Counted from the first letter of the stretch, positions 27,451 to 42,328 are shown. The stretch: DNA of 64,000 nt from Dromaius novaehollandiae (GCF_036370855.1 NC_088102.1:65419601-65483600), one strand, 5' to 3'. Notes: generated by a model not told the origin, from the sequence alone. Program-made: numbers and translations.

Positions 27451-28589
27451 CCAATTATAAACCAAAGAAGGTGATCTTGGAAAGGAAGGGATATTGCTCT
27501 GCTGGGGTTGCTCTGAGGCATTATTAGTCTACAGAATGCTATGGGGACATGCACAAGCAATTTTTCCAGTGTCCACTGCAAAACAGCGTCACATTTTTCA
27601 CCATCTGTTTACAGACATTTTGGCAAGTCTCTATCTCCTCTTGCACTGGCATAGAGTCTCATCATGTAAATCCTCTGGATCCTAAATGTAGTACTGTAGG
27701 GCAAACATTGAGACCTCATTCTCAGAAAATAGCTGCATACCCTCCTTATCCTTCGGAGGTTTTTTTCCCACCATCTCCCAAGGTTGTGCAAATAAATCTT
27801 GTGACTTGCCATTTAGAATGAAGAACAGGTAATCAGTTCACATCTGCTTGTGTCCTGCCTGAAGATGCACAGGTTGTTATCAAGGGGATGTAACGCAACA
27901 CACAGACAACCTAGCTTTTCCCACTATCCACTACGTTTTTATATGGGCTTACGTCACAGAATTTCCTGAAATTACTTCAAACTTGAAAAGCTACCTAACA
28001 GAGGTAACACACCTAGGTAGAGGAAATCAAAATAGGCCAAGCGGAAAAATTTGGCTTGGCTCTAACTACTCAGATGAACTGGATTCTGATTTGCCCCAAA
28101 CTGGCAAACTAGGCAGAAGTTTTAATTTGATGAGCTGGGGCTTATTTGGTTTTCTTTGAGACTGCTTCTAATGAGACATCCTTATTATTGACTAGGCCTA
28201 AGCAGGGAGCAACTGGACAAAGAAGGACAAGACACTTACCTGATGGGATGACCACTGAGAGTTTTATCTAATGTGCATTTAGGTACATTCACAGCTTATG
28301 GCTCAGAAGGACAGTCACAAAGTCTCCTATACCTTGTAGATTTTTCTGCTCTTCATTTTGTAAACAATTCCCAGTCAGACTAGAAACAAGCTACAAGACA
28401 AATGACTCGTAAAGCCAATGTTTTGTTATGTCAAGACACAACATCGCCCTCTCTTCACATGGACGGCCCCTACTGTCTTGAAATTGAACTTAAATGACAT
28501 CTATATGAACCACTATGTAATGTGCTGTGCATATACACAGTAAAAGGCAGCCAGGTCCTGAAGAGATTCCCACCAAATGGACAGGATGT

Positions 28590-28680
28590 CCATTTGTGTC
28601 TGTTCCTCAGGCAGGCAACTGTGCTGCAGAATAGTCCAGTGATTTGCCCAAGGCCACAGAGGAAGTATGACCTTAGTCCA
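28590..28680 (-). mobile_element. Probable MIR SINE fragment
   Basis: The + strand carries CCAGTGATTTGCCCAAGGCC followed by ACAGAGGAAG, the complement-strand form of the MIR core (ancestral GTGACTTGCCCAAGGTCACACAG). It sits just downstream of the FN3-4 exon donor of IGSF22. Only this core is convincing; the outer limits are approximate. Confidence 0.65.
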
Positions 28681-28740
28681 TGGCTTTGCGTATAGGAGCA
28701 CCCTTCTTCCTCCAGTACTGGCATATCTTTTCATGCTTAC

Positions 28741-29028
28741 CCTTCTCTTTGGAGATGTACCATGGCTCCTCTGAATCCAGAGCACTGCCGTCCCCAATGT
28801 CACTGTGGGCAATGACTCGGAAGAAGTACTTCATCCCTGGGAGCAGGCCTGTGACAGCGTATTTATTGCTGTAGACCTTCTCTGCAGCTGCAAACCACGT
28901 GGCAGCACTAGCATCACGTTTCAGGATAACGTAAAAAGTCTGCTCATCTTCTACATCTAGGCTGTGATTCCATTTTAGGGTCATGGTGTTTGGGACTTCC
29001 TCAACCAGCTGCAGATTAGTGGTTGGTC
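28741..29028 (-). pseudogene. IGSF22: IGSF22 exon, FN3-4, open but with a lost acceptor
   Basis: The module reads PTTNLQLVEEVPNTMTLKW, then WFAAAEKVYSNKYAVTGL, GMKYFFRVIAHSDIGDG and EPWYISKEKG, ending at a strong donor AAGG/GTAAGC. It has the FN3 hallmarks: an early Trp, a YAVTGL turn and a YFFRVIA strand. The coding frame is entirely open. The phase of the neighbouring exon predicts a start at 29028, giving 288 bases, but the bases just before it read TTTTCTGT, with no AG. An internal CTGCAG at 29009 could serve instead but would remove about seven residues and shift the frame. The start is therefore inferred. Confidence 0.85.
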
Positions 29029-29927
29029 ACAGAAAATCTAAGAATTAATGAGCATGTTTAAGTATTGGTTTCCTCTGTTTTGGACCTTCCCTCTCTCATT
29101 TTCTAAGGGCCAGTATTTTTCACTTCAGCTCCTCCCTTCCCAAGTCCTTGTGTGTCTTGTAAAGTACTCTTTCCCTTGATTTTTTTCTAAGCTGAGGAAC
29201 CTGAAGAATAGTTTTCTCTATGTGTGAAATTCCCTTCTGATGAAAAAATAAGGCTGTTAATTTTGAAGAGCACTCTCTCTGTGAAGAAATGACACATAGA
29301 AAATACACAGCAAAGGTCTCTAACTTCCAGCCGATCAGTATAGTAGTAAGTCTCTCTAAGGAGCAAGGTAGCCTGCCTCTGCTTGGCTCTTACAGACCCA
29401 AATGCAAAGGAAACGAGCCCACCAGGCTGCTGAGGGGACAGACACATTTAGTATTCTTATGGTGACGTGCCCAGTCAAACGTGGGATGAGAAACAAGGCA
29501 GCATTTGGGGATGTTTGGAGCAGTAATTGCTTCACCCTTTCTGTCCATATTGGACACAGTCAGGAAAGCCCCGGCAGTACTTTCCTTATCCGTCAGGTCT
29601 GAACCATGCTGCTCCCCTGCTTGGCTCAGCTATCTGGCTCTGGCTGTAAGCTAGTACAAAAAATGGACTTGGGAAATCCAGTGACAAGAGGTAGGAAAAT
29701 CCTTTGTGACCAGCGAGTCATTCTCTCCTGACTTGAAACATAAATTTCAGATTGTTCCTGTGGCTTCTTTTGGATATGGTGTGTGCATGTATGGAGTTGT
29801 TTTTCAAGAAAAAAACAACCTTCTGAAGCCCACTATTGATGCAGAAATTGTGTGAAATTTCCAACAGCTGAGTAGCTCTGTCTGCACCTAGGGTGACTGA
29901 GCAGCTCACGTTTGCTCTATACTGTAC

Positions 29928-30151
29928 CTGCAACTTGCACTTGAATGTTGTAATGTGCTTCTCTGTAATCATTCTTGAGGATGAATGGTACAGAATCAAA
30001 TTGTTTGGTGCTGTGGGTAAGGAACTAGGAGTTGCCCTTTGTGATGCTCTCTCTCCCTTTTGTTGGTATGCCACCTTTTTGCCAGGTCACTGCTGGTGGT
30101 GGGGAGCCCTGCCCAAGGCAAACATGAAATCCTAACATTCTGCTTGCTGGC
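29928..30151 (-). pseudogene. IGSF22: IGSF22 exon, Ig7 main part, frameshift and stop
   Basis: After the acceptor CTGCCACCCAG the frame reads ASKQNVRISCL. A one-base (or minus-one) shift is then needed to continue as GSPPPAVTWQKGGIPTKGR, which holds the core Ig Trp. A TAG follows GNS, and beyond it the same frame reads FLTHSTKQFDS, then LKNDYREAHYNIQVQVA, a typical Ig G-strand. The TAG probably replaces CAG. The donor is GCAG/GTACAG. The length of 224 is one off the phase expected. This Ig module is clearly recognisable and clearly broken. Confidence 0.85.
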
Positions 30152-31774
30152 CTGGGTGGCAGCAGAAACAGACCATGAAAACAGACCGTGAAGACCATGA
30201 TGTCTTTGAGCACAGAAAGGACACCTGTGTCTGCACAAGCTGCTTGTACATGATCACCCTGAGAGCAGAAAAATATTTAAAGGACGCCACTCCTAGACTT
30301 CTTCAAGCTGTAAAGGCAATGTCAGGCCAGCTTGGCAGCTACTGGGCAATGGCACACAGGCTTTGTCCCCAGCAAAGTGCATTGTGCTGGATTGGCTGTG
30401 AGATGTCACATAACCTTATGCTACAGTTCATCAATTTGATCATTTTGAAAGCTGAGGAAAAATGACTGGTGTGGTAGAGCTAAACTTGTACAGTTTAAAC
30501 TGAGAGTGCCAAGAAGGCACTGATGCATTGGAAACTTACCTTTTCCAAAAGAAAGGGAGAGGACAAAAGAGATGTGGGGATACTTTCTTACACTGGGGTT
30601 GATTTTGTTCTTGTGGAAGTCTAGGCTTATGGTGAGGACCTTAGAAAATGGAAATCACAAATTGTCCTTAGAGGTACTTGTCCTTGAGACCAACTCAGCA
30701 TCCTTGATAACAGAAACTGCATCTCAGAAAGCACAGCATCAGGACCTCAAGCTTTGCTTTTACAGCCTGATTGCAAGGGTAAATCAGGAATGATTCCACT
30801 TCAGTTAGCAGGAGCCATGCTTGTAAAATTCTGCTGCTCAGGATAAACCAGAGAGCTTACTGACATGTTTTGTGGTTTGCTGAACACTTGCTCCAGCCTG
30901 CAGAGGGCTGCGTCATGCAGCTGACAAACATGCATTCACAGAAGTCCCTCCATCCTATCCACCACCGGGGATGCTTACAAAAAAATCTAGCTCTAAAAAT
31001 AGTGAGCAGTTATGTGGGTCTTCATGAATCTAAAGCGCTAATGTTTTTTTTCCCATAGCCAACCTCTTTTAAAACAAAGCGACAGCTCATGTGAAAAAGG
31101 CCAAAGGACATCCGCAACCTCCCTAGCCTATAGCTGTATTGCACCTGGCCCCCAAGAAAATTATAAATGCAGGATTTCTCCTGTGACAGGGCAACAGAGA
31201 TACTGACGGAGAAAGATATATGAATGCATAGTGCTGTCCCAGCATGAACCACTATGTGGCTCTTTAGACTTGCAGTCAGATCAAACCTAGGAAGAGGCTA
31301 AAAGAAAAACACAAGAGAAAAAGAGAGGTGAAAAAAACCCCAAATTAGAGAGCACACAGAAAAGTGAAGGCATTCCCCTTTAGTCTGCCACTTGAGTCAA
31401 GCTTAGAGAAGTAAATGACTGAGAGTGGAAGAAACTCTGGAACCATTTCAGCAGAAGGCAGTAAGTGTAAGGGTTGCAGTGGGCTGACAGCAACTTCACC
31501 AGCCCTTTTGCTAATAGCTGTACCATCAGAAGAGAAAAATTCATGCTTCAGCAATCAACAGCTTAGTGGCAAGCACCTATTCAACCCAATTGCCGATGAG
31601 GAAGGTGGTGGAACAAGACCACTTGAAAATTGTTCATACAAAAAGTGAAGGAAAACAAACAAAAAAAAAGAATTCGAATGGGCAACTTTAATGCCTCATC
31701 AGCTGATTTTAGTATTACTGTCCACCTTCAGCCATAAGCAATTTCATATTATGTTTATTTCCTATGAAACTTAC

Positions 31775-31831
31775 CATATTCAGCACAGCACTGCCTGATG
31801 CCATTCCACACCAGAGAAGTTTGTTCAGAGC
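31775..31831 (-). pseudogene. IGSF22: Possible small IGSF22 exon, start of Ig7
   Basis: A 57-base stretch lies between GACTGCAG and a strong ATG/GTAAGT donor. In one frame it reads GMASGSAVLNM at its end, which joins ASKQNVRI of the next exon as a plausible Ig A-strand. The upstream pyrimidine tract is poor and the phase to the previous exon does not fit without an indel. It is proposed mainly because the first Ig strand is otherwise missing. Confidence 0.35.
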
Positions 31832-32816
31832 CTGCAGTCTCTCTAGGATTTGTTTCGTGTTTCCCTATTTGGAGATGTGGTAACAAAGAGGTCTGTTGCA
31901 CGGACTGGTTTGTAGTTCCAAAACGGGAAGAGAAACAATTTCTTTTTGTATTGGTCACATGGGTGTTGTCTTCTGAGAGTTCCTTAGACAAGCCTGAATG
32001 TTCTTCTGCCCTACAGAAATCAGTGTTACATAGCACGACTCATGAATTGTATCTCTCCCCTTGCTACTGCTACTTAGGGCAGTCAGCACCACGCTTTGTC
32101 ACCTGGCAGCATCCTAGACATAAAAAGCCTGAATTTCCTAATTAATAACTAAGTTCTTGTAAAGTCCTAAACAATAAAGATTTAAATAATTTGCTACCTT
32201 GAATAATAAGCTAGGGATTTCATGAACAGTCATGATACCTTTATTATGAAGACATAATCAGTATCTTTGGAGCATAACCCCTGATAACACCATTCCAAGT
32301 TTAGCACAGTGGCACCTGACTGTTCATTTCATTCAAGCCAAGCACCTGAAAGAACTCTAATCCTGCCTCAGTACCACTGTTTTTACAACAAATGGCATTT
32401 TTTTACTGTAATATCTACACACCTAATCCATCCTCAGACAACAGCATCCATGACAAAAATGGAGAGAATTTTCCAGCAATGACCTCTGTAATCACATGCC
32501 TAATGTAGGAGGTCAACAGTGGAGTAAACAGCTTCCATTATACCTAGAATACCTGTTCAGGACACAGCTCAGCCCTAGCTAGAAGGATGACAGAATGATT
32601 TTAGTTTGGCTCAGGGACTGCAGAGCTTGTGTTGCTCTCCATCTCCTCTCAGCAAAAGAAGCTGAGCTGTGATACTGAATGTTCCTTTGTGAAAGATGAA
32701 TTTGATAACACTTTGCGAAATGATGCCTATTAAAAAAAAACACACAGAAAAGAACTGAAAGCCTTTAAAGAGGTGAGAGATGGGAGTTCAAGTTGGAAGG
32801 ATACTGCAGGTCTTAC

Positions 32817-33200
<384 letters not shown>

Positions 33201-33906
33201 TTAGCTGTCCCTATTTCAAAATGCCCAACCTGCAAGTTTTTGGGGTGGAAGGACCTCAGCAAATTCTGTACAACAGAGAACACAGTTCCTAAAATGGCTG
33301 CACAAATATGTAGACCCTGTTAAAAGGCTGGCCACTTAAGAAAAGTTCTAGCAGCTTTTGACCTGGGACCATCTGAATTAAGGTTGGAAAGGGTACCTTC
33401 TGTGAGCACTGACCACCCCTCATCCTCCACATATGTTTGGGAGAGGTGTCTATGCATTAACAGTTTGTTTGCACCTCTTCCTAGCTACTTTTTGAGCTCT
33501 CCAGAGTATACATACATATACATATATAATGTGTCTTATATGGCTTTGAGTGTCTTGCGTCTCTTCTTGTTTAATAAATCGTTCTTCTTACAGTCCTGTG
33601 TCAAATGTCCAGGTGCTATCTGGACTGCTTAGACTAGTGGATTTGTTTACTGGCTTGCAATATCCTGTTAATGATCTTCAAGCTTATGTAGCCAGAAATT
33701 AATGCACCCCTCATGAACAGTCATTTTTGAAAATACAGATCTTGCTTTCTGCTCTTTAGGTCCACCGTGCAGCAGTCTAGTTAGGACTCCAGAAGAGCAA
33801 AAGATAGGATGTTCAAAAATACCTGTACATTTTGAATCAAATGAATAGGGAGTTGGGTATCCAAATCCATATTCTGCTCTGAAAGTCTCAGCTAAAATGC
33901 CAAAGC

Positions 33907-33927
33907 AAAAAAAAAAAAAAAAAAAAA
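33907..33927 (+). repeat. Poly-A run (21 A)
   Basis: Twenty-one consecutive A are followed by GT and a further A6 run. It could be the tail of an old retroposed copy in + orientation, but no body is recognisable upstream. Confidence 0.9.
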
Positions 33928-35036
33928 GTAAAAAAAGAATTAAGTGAACCAATGCAGCATGGTGTGACAAATGTGATGCTAATGACTTTTACAGAAATAC
34001 TTATATGAGGACACAGGGCCATGAGGAATATGGTGCAAATGGACAGTACATATTCTCCTAGGCTTAATGTGGAATAATGCAAGTCTTCAAGTAGGAGGAG
34101 AATCATAGCTTCAGGCTTTAACTTGTTTTTGTGTTGTATTCTGATTTAGAGGAACCTGAATGCTTTCTCATCTGAGTAACCATTTAACCTCAAGGCTCTC
34201 ATCTACTACATACAAGCTGAAGAATTCTTTTTTTTTCCTAGTTATACTGGCTTACACACTTGGCCAAATTATTTTTTCTAAATTATGTGCAGCTACTGAG
34301 GCCCACTCTTATAACAATTACAAGATTCCTTACCATCAGTAGCTTAAGCTATTTATTGATTGCTTCTGACAGCATTCTGGTTTTAAAATGCATTAGTTAT
34401 ATGGCCATATGGAGTAAGAATTGTCTGTAACTGGTACAAAATAAAATTTGCTATCTCAGCATTTCTGAGGCTACTGTAATCCTTTGGAGTTTGGCTGTGA
34501 TTTTCATCAGTCCAGAATCAGACACAAATTTTTTCTAGTTAAAAATCTAGTCTTAAAAGCCAGGATATAGACAACTTCCATAAATTCTGCAAGAAATCTC
34601 CCTTCTTTTATTAGGATTGGTGGGGAACTGCTGCAGGGAGCATAGTGACATGTTGTATAACAAAATATTTTCTTTTTTGTGCAATCACTGCATTATGGCT
34701 TCTGGCAAACTATATGTGAACCTCAAGTAATCTAGACCTCATAGCACCTTTATCATGTTGATTTCTGTTTGCTGTTTGCACATACGCAACTGCCTCAGAG
34801 GGAAATTCCTTACTATGTCCTTATCTTAATAACTATACATCTTATGTGAATAATGTCGCACTTTCGGGAACTTATGATATAATTATATCTATAGTTACAG
34901 GTATTAAGACCTTCCTTAGCCTTTAGTTAAGCTGTAAACACGATGCAGTTCATTATGTTGAGTCAGGCTAGAATTTGCCACATTCCCTCAGACTTCAGTT
35001 GTAAATGCATCGGTCCAGTCATACCATCCATATTTA

Positions 35037-35210
<174 letters not shown>

Positions 35211-35262
35211 TCACAATGATACAGATCTCTAATCACACATAAAAGCATTCCTGAGTGATCAC

Positions 35263-35278
35263 TTTTTTTTTTTTTTTT
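35263..35278 (+). repeat. Poly-T run (16 T)
   Basis: A homopolymer run lies 67 bases upstream (gene sense) of the FN3-2b acceptor in IGSF22. It is a simple repeat with no further structure. Confidence 0.9.
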
Positions 35279-36054
35279 AAATTGCTTCTGGACTGAGACA
35301 AACCATGAGGAAATTTCAGCTCATGCACACCTTCCTAGAGAACAACATGAATGCATGTTCAGGGAGCCCCATAATTAGGTCTAGCCTGCGCTTCTGCAGT
35401 GGTCTGCCTCATCTTCACATCTCTCCCCAAGGTATGAAGAAGGGGATGGAATTTGTCTGAATATCTATAATATAAGAAAAAATGTATACATTTGCCATTA
35501 TAATGCTTTCCACTAAATTATGGTCCATAGCATGGTGTCTTCATACATGCTGAGGAAAACTGTCTTCATGTATTACCCCACTGACTTTAATGGGAATTCC
35601 CATGAAGCAATAAACTCAGAGTGACCAAGCTTTTCAGAAGACAAATTTCAGGCAAGTTTCATCCTCTATTCAATTTTAAACAAAACCTCAGGAACTGAAT
35701 AATTTATTCTTAAAACTATTTCCATCATTCATCGTGAGTATTGTTGATACTTTAAAAAAGTTATTTTTGAATAGTGGATTGTAACTTAATTAATATGAAA
35801 GTCCAACATTTGGAATGAGACAGTGGAAAGATTCCAAGAAAGAACTAAAATATTAACAGAAGAGGAAAAGCAAAAGTCTTGTTAGTCAGATGCTGCTGAT
35901 GATATGAACACTCCCATGTGTTATACAAGCTGTGCTAAGCATAGATCATATGGTTGCTATCTGATGGATACAACAAAATCAGTCACTTGTTTAATTCTGT
36001 TCTGGTTTGAGCCAGGGAAAAGCAAGTCAAATTTAGCTAAGAAGAAATGTGAAA

Positions 36055-36145
36055 ACATAAGTGCCTGAAAACAGGCACCCAAATCCATAGGTAGGTACCT
36101 AAATAAAAAATGACCTGACTTTCAGTGGTGCTGAGTGTTCTGCTG
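36055..36145 (+). repeat. Old interspersed-repeat fragment (CR1-like 3' style)
   Basis: The stretch with ACAGGCACCCAAATCC, GGTAGGTACCTAAATAA and GACTTTCAGTGGTGCTGAG resembles a repeat that I recall from turtle and crocodilian DNA (ancestral style: aggcacctaaat ... gattttcagaggtgctgagc). I cannot name the family with certainty. It lies in an IGSF22 intron. Confidence 0.5.
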
Positions 36146-36344
36146 TCTTACTTGCACACTGTACTTGTGAGCATCCACCGTTTCTACTTCAGCTTAGAAA
36201 AGTGGACTTTTCAGCTTTTTACTTTGGACAGTGTATGTCAAAATATGTATCTTGCTGGTGCTCTTGGATGCCATGATGGCATTTCCCTGATTAATCAATA
36301 TTCGGCTTTACATTCAAAGCCTCTCTAAACCTTCCTTCTTCCTA

Positions 36345-36572
<228 letters not shown>

Positions 36573-36600
36573 TCAGAATTCTTTAACTCCAAAGTGTTTC

Positions 36601-36656
36601 TCTGTGTGTGCGTGTGTGCGTATCTATGTATCTATACACATGTATGTACGTATAGC
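36601..36656 (+). repeat. Mixed GT / TATG simple repeat
   Basis: An imperfect TG run (TGTGTGTGCGTGTGTG) passes into TATCTATG and TGTATGTACG units. It is a microsatellite in an IGSF22 intron, just upstream (gene sense) of the FN3-2 exon. Confidence 0.8.
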
Positions 36657-37553
36657 AAGAAGCCAAGGAGGGTAACTTGGACATTTAGGCTTATTCATGG
36701 CCACAATCTTTTTCCTAAAGACTCTTTCTTTGCCATCTAAAACTCTAAAATGACAAAGGGAAGTAAACATTTTAATACCTTTTGTTTATTCCAGGAATGA
36801 ACTCTGTCTGCAGTGCATGACAGACATGCTCAGAAACGCCTTCTCTAATCCATAGGAAGTTTGGACAAAAACGAAAATATGTAAAGTTTTAGGTGACAAC
36901 TGATATATAGTGCTTCAGTTGGGAAATTTTCTTTCTCAAATGCTTTAATAGGCCAGACTCTCTGTTTGGACTCTATCTGCTGTGATACGCTCTCGTACTG
37001 GGGAAACTGTGAGCCTTGGAAGATATAATTTAATTAGTCCATAAAGAAAAACTGGGAACAAGAGGTACCCAAACTTTAAACTCCCTGGACATAGTTGAGC
37101 AGTGTTTTTCAACCAAGTTAGTTTTTGGCTGACTTGTTTTCTTTTTTGGCTGCAAAACAAAATGTTTTTAAGTATTCACTTTTTCATAATCTTCTCTCCT
37201 CCCCCACAATATTTTCCAGAGAAAGCTACTTTTCATTTCTGCAGTATTCTACTGAGCTTATGTAACTGACACTAGAACAGTGTGTTAGTCAGTACTCTCT
37301 CGTGGTCAGTCCATGTTGAGGGGTTTCTAAGTCCACAAACACTTGCAGTGAAAGGACCTGGCTATTTGTTTGATCCTGGCTATCACCCAAGCACAAAACA
37401 GCTTCTAAGCTCCTGTCCTTGGAATCTGTCCCTTGAAGCACAGGGGACAGTGCTCTTTAGGGGATTGGCAAGGCAAAAGAGGACGTAAACGATGGGAAGC
37501 AGGACTGTGAAACCACATTAAAAATAGATGGCCTGAGATGCTCATGTGCTTAC

Positions 37554-37855
37554 CAATGGCTTCTCCAGCAAACACTTCTTCTATTTCCAGTGGTTCACTG
37601 AGGTCCTCAGAGTTGACAGCAAGGATTCTGAATTGGTAGGCTTTCCCTTCCTCCACCTGATCTGCGGCAAACATGGTGTACTTGCTCCCCACCTCCCCTA
37701 CTTTGATCCAAGATTTTTTCCCAGCCATCCTCCTCTCGATGATGAAGTGAGTCACACGCTTTTCTCCATTGTCTTTGGGTGCTTTCCATTTCATTTGAAT
37801 GCATTTTCCGTGTGTTCCAGGAACTCTGCTTTCCCCTGTGGTGGGTTTGGTTTAT
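37554..37855 (-). pseudogene. IGSF22: IGSF22 exon, FN3-1, 1-bp deletion
   Basis: After CATACTGCAG the frame reads KPNPPQGKAEFLEHT. One missing base then shifts the ancestral GKCIQ; without correction a TGA follows. From MKWKAPKDNGEKRVTHFI onward the module is well kept, with IIERRMAGKKSWIKVGEV, AYQFRILAVNSEDLSEPLE and VFAGEAIG, ending ATTG/GTAAGC. The long open stretch after the deletion shows how little else has changed here. The length of 302 is one short of a multiple of three, as the phase-1 module requires. Confidence 0.92.
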
Positions 37856-38081
37856 CTGCAGTATGAGGAAATAGCCAAAGTGACACAGAGGGTTATTATT
37901 TAGAGAGCCATATCCTCTCATGGTGTAAATCAGTGTAGTTCTACTGATTACAGCAAAGCTAAACTGACTGATAACTCGCTGTCTGTCCCACTGAAGATTT
38001 TTTTAAGGGAAAGTCTAGATTACATCGTCTGTAACCCAGCATATTGACCAGTGATTGACCTGCTATAAAATGATTAATTTA

Positions 38082-38384
<303 letters not shown>

Positions 38385-39617
38385 CTGGAAAGAACAGAAG
38401 ACACTTACAGCTGCAAATATAGCTTGACATTTGTCATGTGTTTGTGAGTTCCCTGCAAAGGTGGTCTAGAGCTGGGCCTCACATGTACTCCTCGATGTTT
38501 TTAATATCAGAATTCTGTAAAGTCTTTGGTGTGTTCTGATTCAGATAGTTTAGTTCTGTTTCTCATACAGGGAGCTGGCCGGTCTCCTTTAATTGCTCAG
38601 CTCAGCCCCAGAAGGACCTCTGGGAAATGGCAGGCCAAAAAAGCTCCTCAGATCCCCAGCACCTGAAGATTTGATTCCAGGCAGTTTCTAAGTTTTGCAA
38701 GACATGAGAGGAAGCATTTTGTGCTGTTCTTCCCCAAAGCCACATTTGGATATATACAATTGTGACAAAGATCATGGAATCAAAGTTAGGTACTACTTGT
38801 AAAGAAAACTCTCCCTCTTGTTACAGCGTAATATAGGAAAATGATAAGGATTTCCTGCACGTAAGAAAGAAAAATAGTCAGGTTTCTACGTGTTTTTGGT
38901 GGTTTTCCTTTTATTTTTGTCATGCAACGGGTATGTTTGTAAATGACAATCTTCACAAGGCTGTCAAAAATATTTTTGAATGCAAGAAAATCAACCTTCC
39001 CTAGATCAAATGCAATCAATGCAAAAAAACCAAAAAAACAAAAAACCAACCATTCTGTGAAAGTTTGCTGTGCATGGATTTTTATACAGAATAAATCTAT
39101 ATGCAGTGCTGCAGCCACAGCATCCTGAATGAATGGTTCTTACTGCTGCATTTGTCCTGCTGTCTAGGCAGCAGTACCTATCCATGTTGCCTTGATTCAG
39201 CGGACAGACAGAGAGGGGCTCATTTCCATGCTACAGATGAGTCTGAAAGTCCATCTGGCGCCATCTGGCTGCCGAGAGGCAAGCAATATACATATTTATA
39301 TATCTATATGTAATTTCAGAGAAGATGTTTCTTCTTCTTGCTCATGACAACAACATTGGAAGTTAAGTCTCAGGCCAACATTCTCAATCACTGATTTATA
39401 AACACAGAAACCCAGGCTTAGTCACTTAAAATCAACCAGTACGAATGTTCAATTCTCTCCCCTTGAATAATGAAGAAGGAGAAGGACAAGGTTTTGCTCA
39501 TGCAGGTGGATAGATCTGTAAGATGGTACAGACCCAGGTGAGGAGACCTAGTGAAGCACTGATTCTGCAAATACAGGTGTATCACCACTAAACAGCATAA
39601 GGACAAGGGGTAGCTAC

Positions 39618-39756
39618 CTGCAAAGGCAACTGTTGCCTCACTGTGCCCCCTTGGCTCTGAACAGCTACCTCCTGTCATGCTCCTTCCCTGTTTTTCGGTG
39701 GTGAGTTTGTGGACAGCTCCCTCCTTCACTGTATGGAACCCTTTCACGTCTGTAAT
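39618..39756 (-). pseudogene. IGSF22: IGSF22 exon, Ig5 second half, compensated shifts
   Basis: After CTTCTTTTCAG the frame reads ITDVKGFHTVKEGAVHKL, continues without a stop and ends EATVAFAG at GCAG/GTAGCT. In the middle, the F strand expected near YTFRAKG appears in a different frame (LFRAKGAQ), while the main frame reads CSEPRGH. Two opposing indels thus scramble about ten residues and then cancel. The exon is open but its core Ig strand is lost. Confidence 0.83.
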
Positions 39757-40283
39757 CTGAAAAGAAGACTGGGCCAGGAAACAACCTGCATCGCAACAAA
39801 CACCATCTCCCACTCTGTCCCTGATTCCTCTGATCAGTTTCCTGCTCTAAGACGACTAAGGAGTCAAGATTTCTAGCTCCTACTCTGGTAAAGTGTTTTG
39901 TGAACTATGGACAAAACACATTCGGGGGTTAGGTGGACAGTGTGATTTGTGCATCAGCCTAGAAGAGCCACATGGCATGTAACAAAGGGTGTGCACCAGC
40001 GTGCAAAGGATATGTTTGCTGATGCCCTTGAAAACCAGAGACTGGGAGAGGGAGAAGGGTGGATGGTGAGAAGCCAACCTTGCGGGAAAGAATGAGAGTC
40101 CACAGGCTGAGAAAATGGGTTAGCAAATGTGGAAAGCATCTCGACAGGAGACTAGGAAGGGGAATTCTGAACAAGCCAAGATCCAAAGCCAAAACTTAGT
40201 AGGACTGAGGCTGCATTAACCTAAGAAGGATTAGACCAGTTCTTGTCAATCTGTCTGCCCCTATAGTAAAAAGCCCTTTACTA

Positions 40284-40667
<384 letters not shown>

Positions 40668-42328
40668 TCATGGAAGGAAGGGTGGAAGGAGAAACACTGT
40701 TCTTAAGTAGCTTTTACCCTTCTTTATGGGTATCTAATGGAAGGACAGCAGCTCTAGGAACCCAAAAGCCCAAGCAGAAAAGAGCTTCTTGGCACTGCTC
40801 CAGATCATTAGCTGGTCCAGATGAACCATCAAACCATCTGAACCCTTCTCCTGTTGCCTATGTAGTATTTGTCACGATACCTGAACTCTACACAGCGGTA
40901 TGAGAATCCTGTAAGTGAAACACCAGATTGCTATTCCCCTGTGCACAGGAGTCAGTGGGAGACCTGTGGACCACTGCAGGGAGAGGCAGATCCACTGTGG
41001 CTTTCTAGGTTTCCTGTGCTGCGGAAATGATTTCCTCCCCAGAAAGGAGGTCAGAGAAGGTTCCTGCCCCACACCGTCCCTTCAGCCCATCCTGGCCGTG
41101 GCCCACAGAGGGCACTCACATACCAGGCCTAATACCCATCCTCTGGGAGCCAGGGCTTCCCTGCCCATACTCAGCCACACTAAACCCCAGCTCCAGACTC
41201 TTCCAGGCTGCACACCTGGAAAGCCCAAGGCTAGGGATGCCACTAGGAAACTGCTCCTTTCTTCTGGCCTTTGTGGGAAAGCAAAAACAAGAAATACACA
41301 GCCAAAATGCAACTAACACAGTGACCTCCACCGAAGCCTGTACCTGAGCCAGGACAGGGTTCATGGGACATCATCTGGCACAGAAAATGCATGGCTATTA
41401 GGAAGAGGCCAGCCTCACAGAGACGGATGTCAGGGGTGGGCACCAGGGCAGCTCAATCCTCCATGTAAGGCTCTGCCTAAAATCTGCCTGATCACCTCAC
41501 AGCTGAGCTTTTAGCCCCCAGATTTTCTTCTGTACCATCCTACAAACTGAATGTTCAGTTGTTCCTGAACCTGTGAAGGAAAAGCTAGTATTATTTTATG
41601 CACTCTCTAAGCTGCTCATTCTAAAATGTTCTTAAAATGCTGTATTTTTCACGGTAGGCACCGGGGCATACTTCAAATCTGGCCCACATCTAACAAAAGT
41701 CATCTCAAATAATAACAGCCGCTAAAATCCACACTGTAACGTTGAAATTTTTCTCTGACCTCTGACATGCTGAGAGCATGATGCTAAACTTGCTGACCTT
41801 TTTCCTCTTGACAGACCTATGTCTTTCTATAAAGTACCTAGATAAAAGTTTACAGCATCAATAATTCTACTGTGAAATTAATTCATACAACAAATACGAT
41901 ATTAAATATTTACTGTACCAACAACCTCACATTGTGCTGCTAATCCTCAGCAGGCTGCAAATGTCCCACTGGTTGCTTTAAAGAATCAGGATAAGAATTT
42001 ATAATGACAACTCTGATTAAAGTAAAAAACATGATACTTGACTAGACTGGTTTAGGTGGTGGGTACAAGAACTTAAATGGAAGATTTACTACTTTATGCT
42101 TCTACCACTTTTTGCAGCAAAGGAAAGTCTTTAATTGTTATCTCCATGCTATGAAGATGGGCACAAATGGTTTATTCCATGCTAAACAATAAATACACTG
42201 CACAGTAGCGTTACCTCACATCAGGTCCCTGGCTGTAGCAGCAAAGCACCATGGCTTCTCTGCAACAAGGAACAGCGTAATAACTACTATTCCTCCTCCT
42301 TTTCTTCCCTTGAGCCAATCACACTTAC

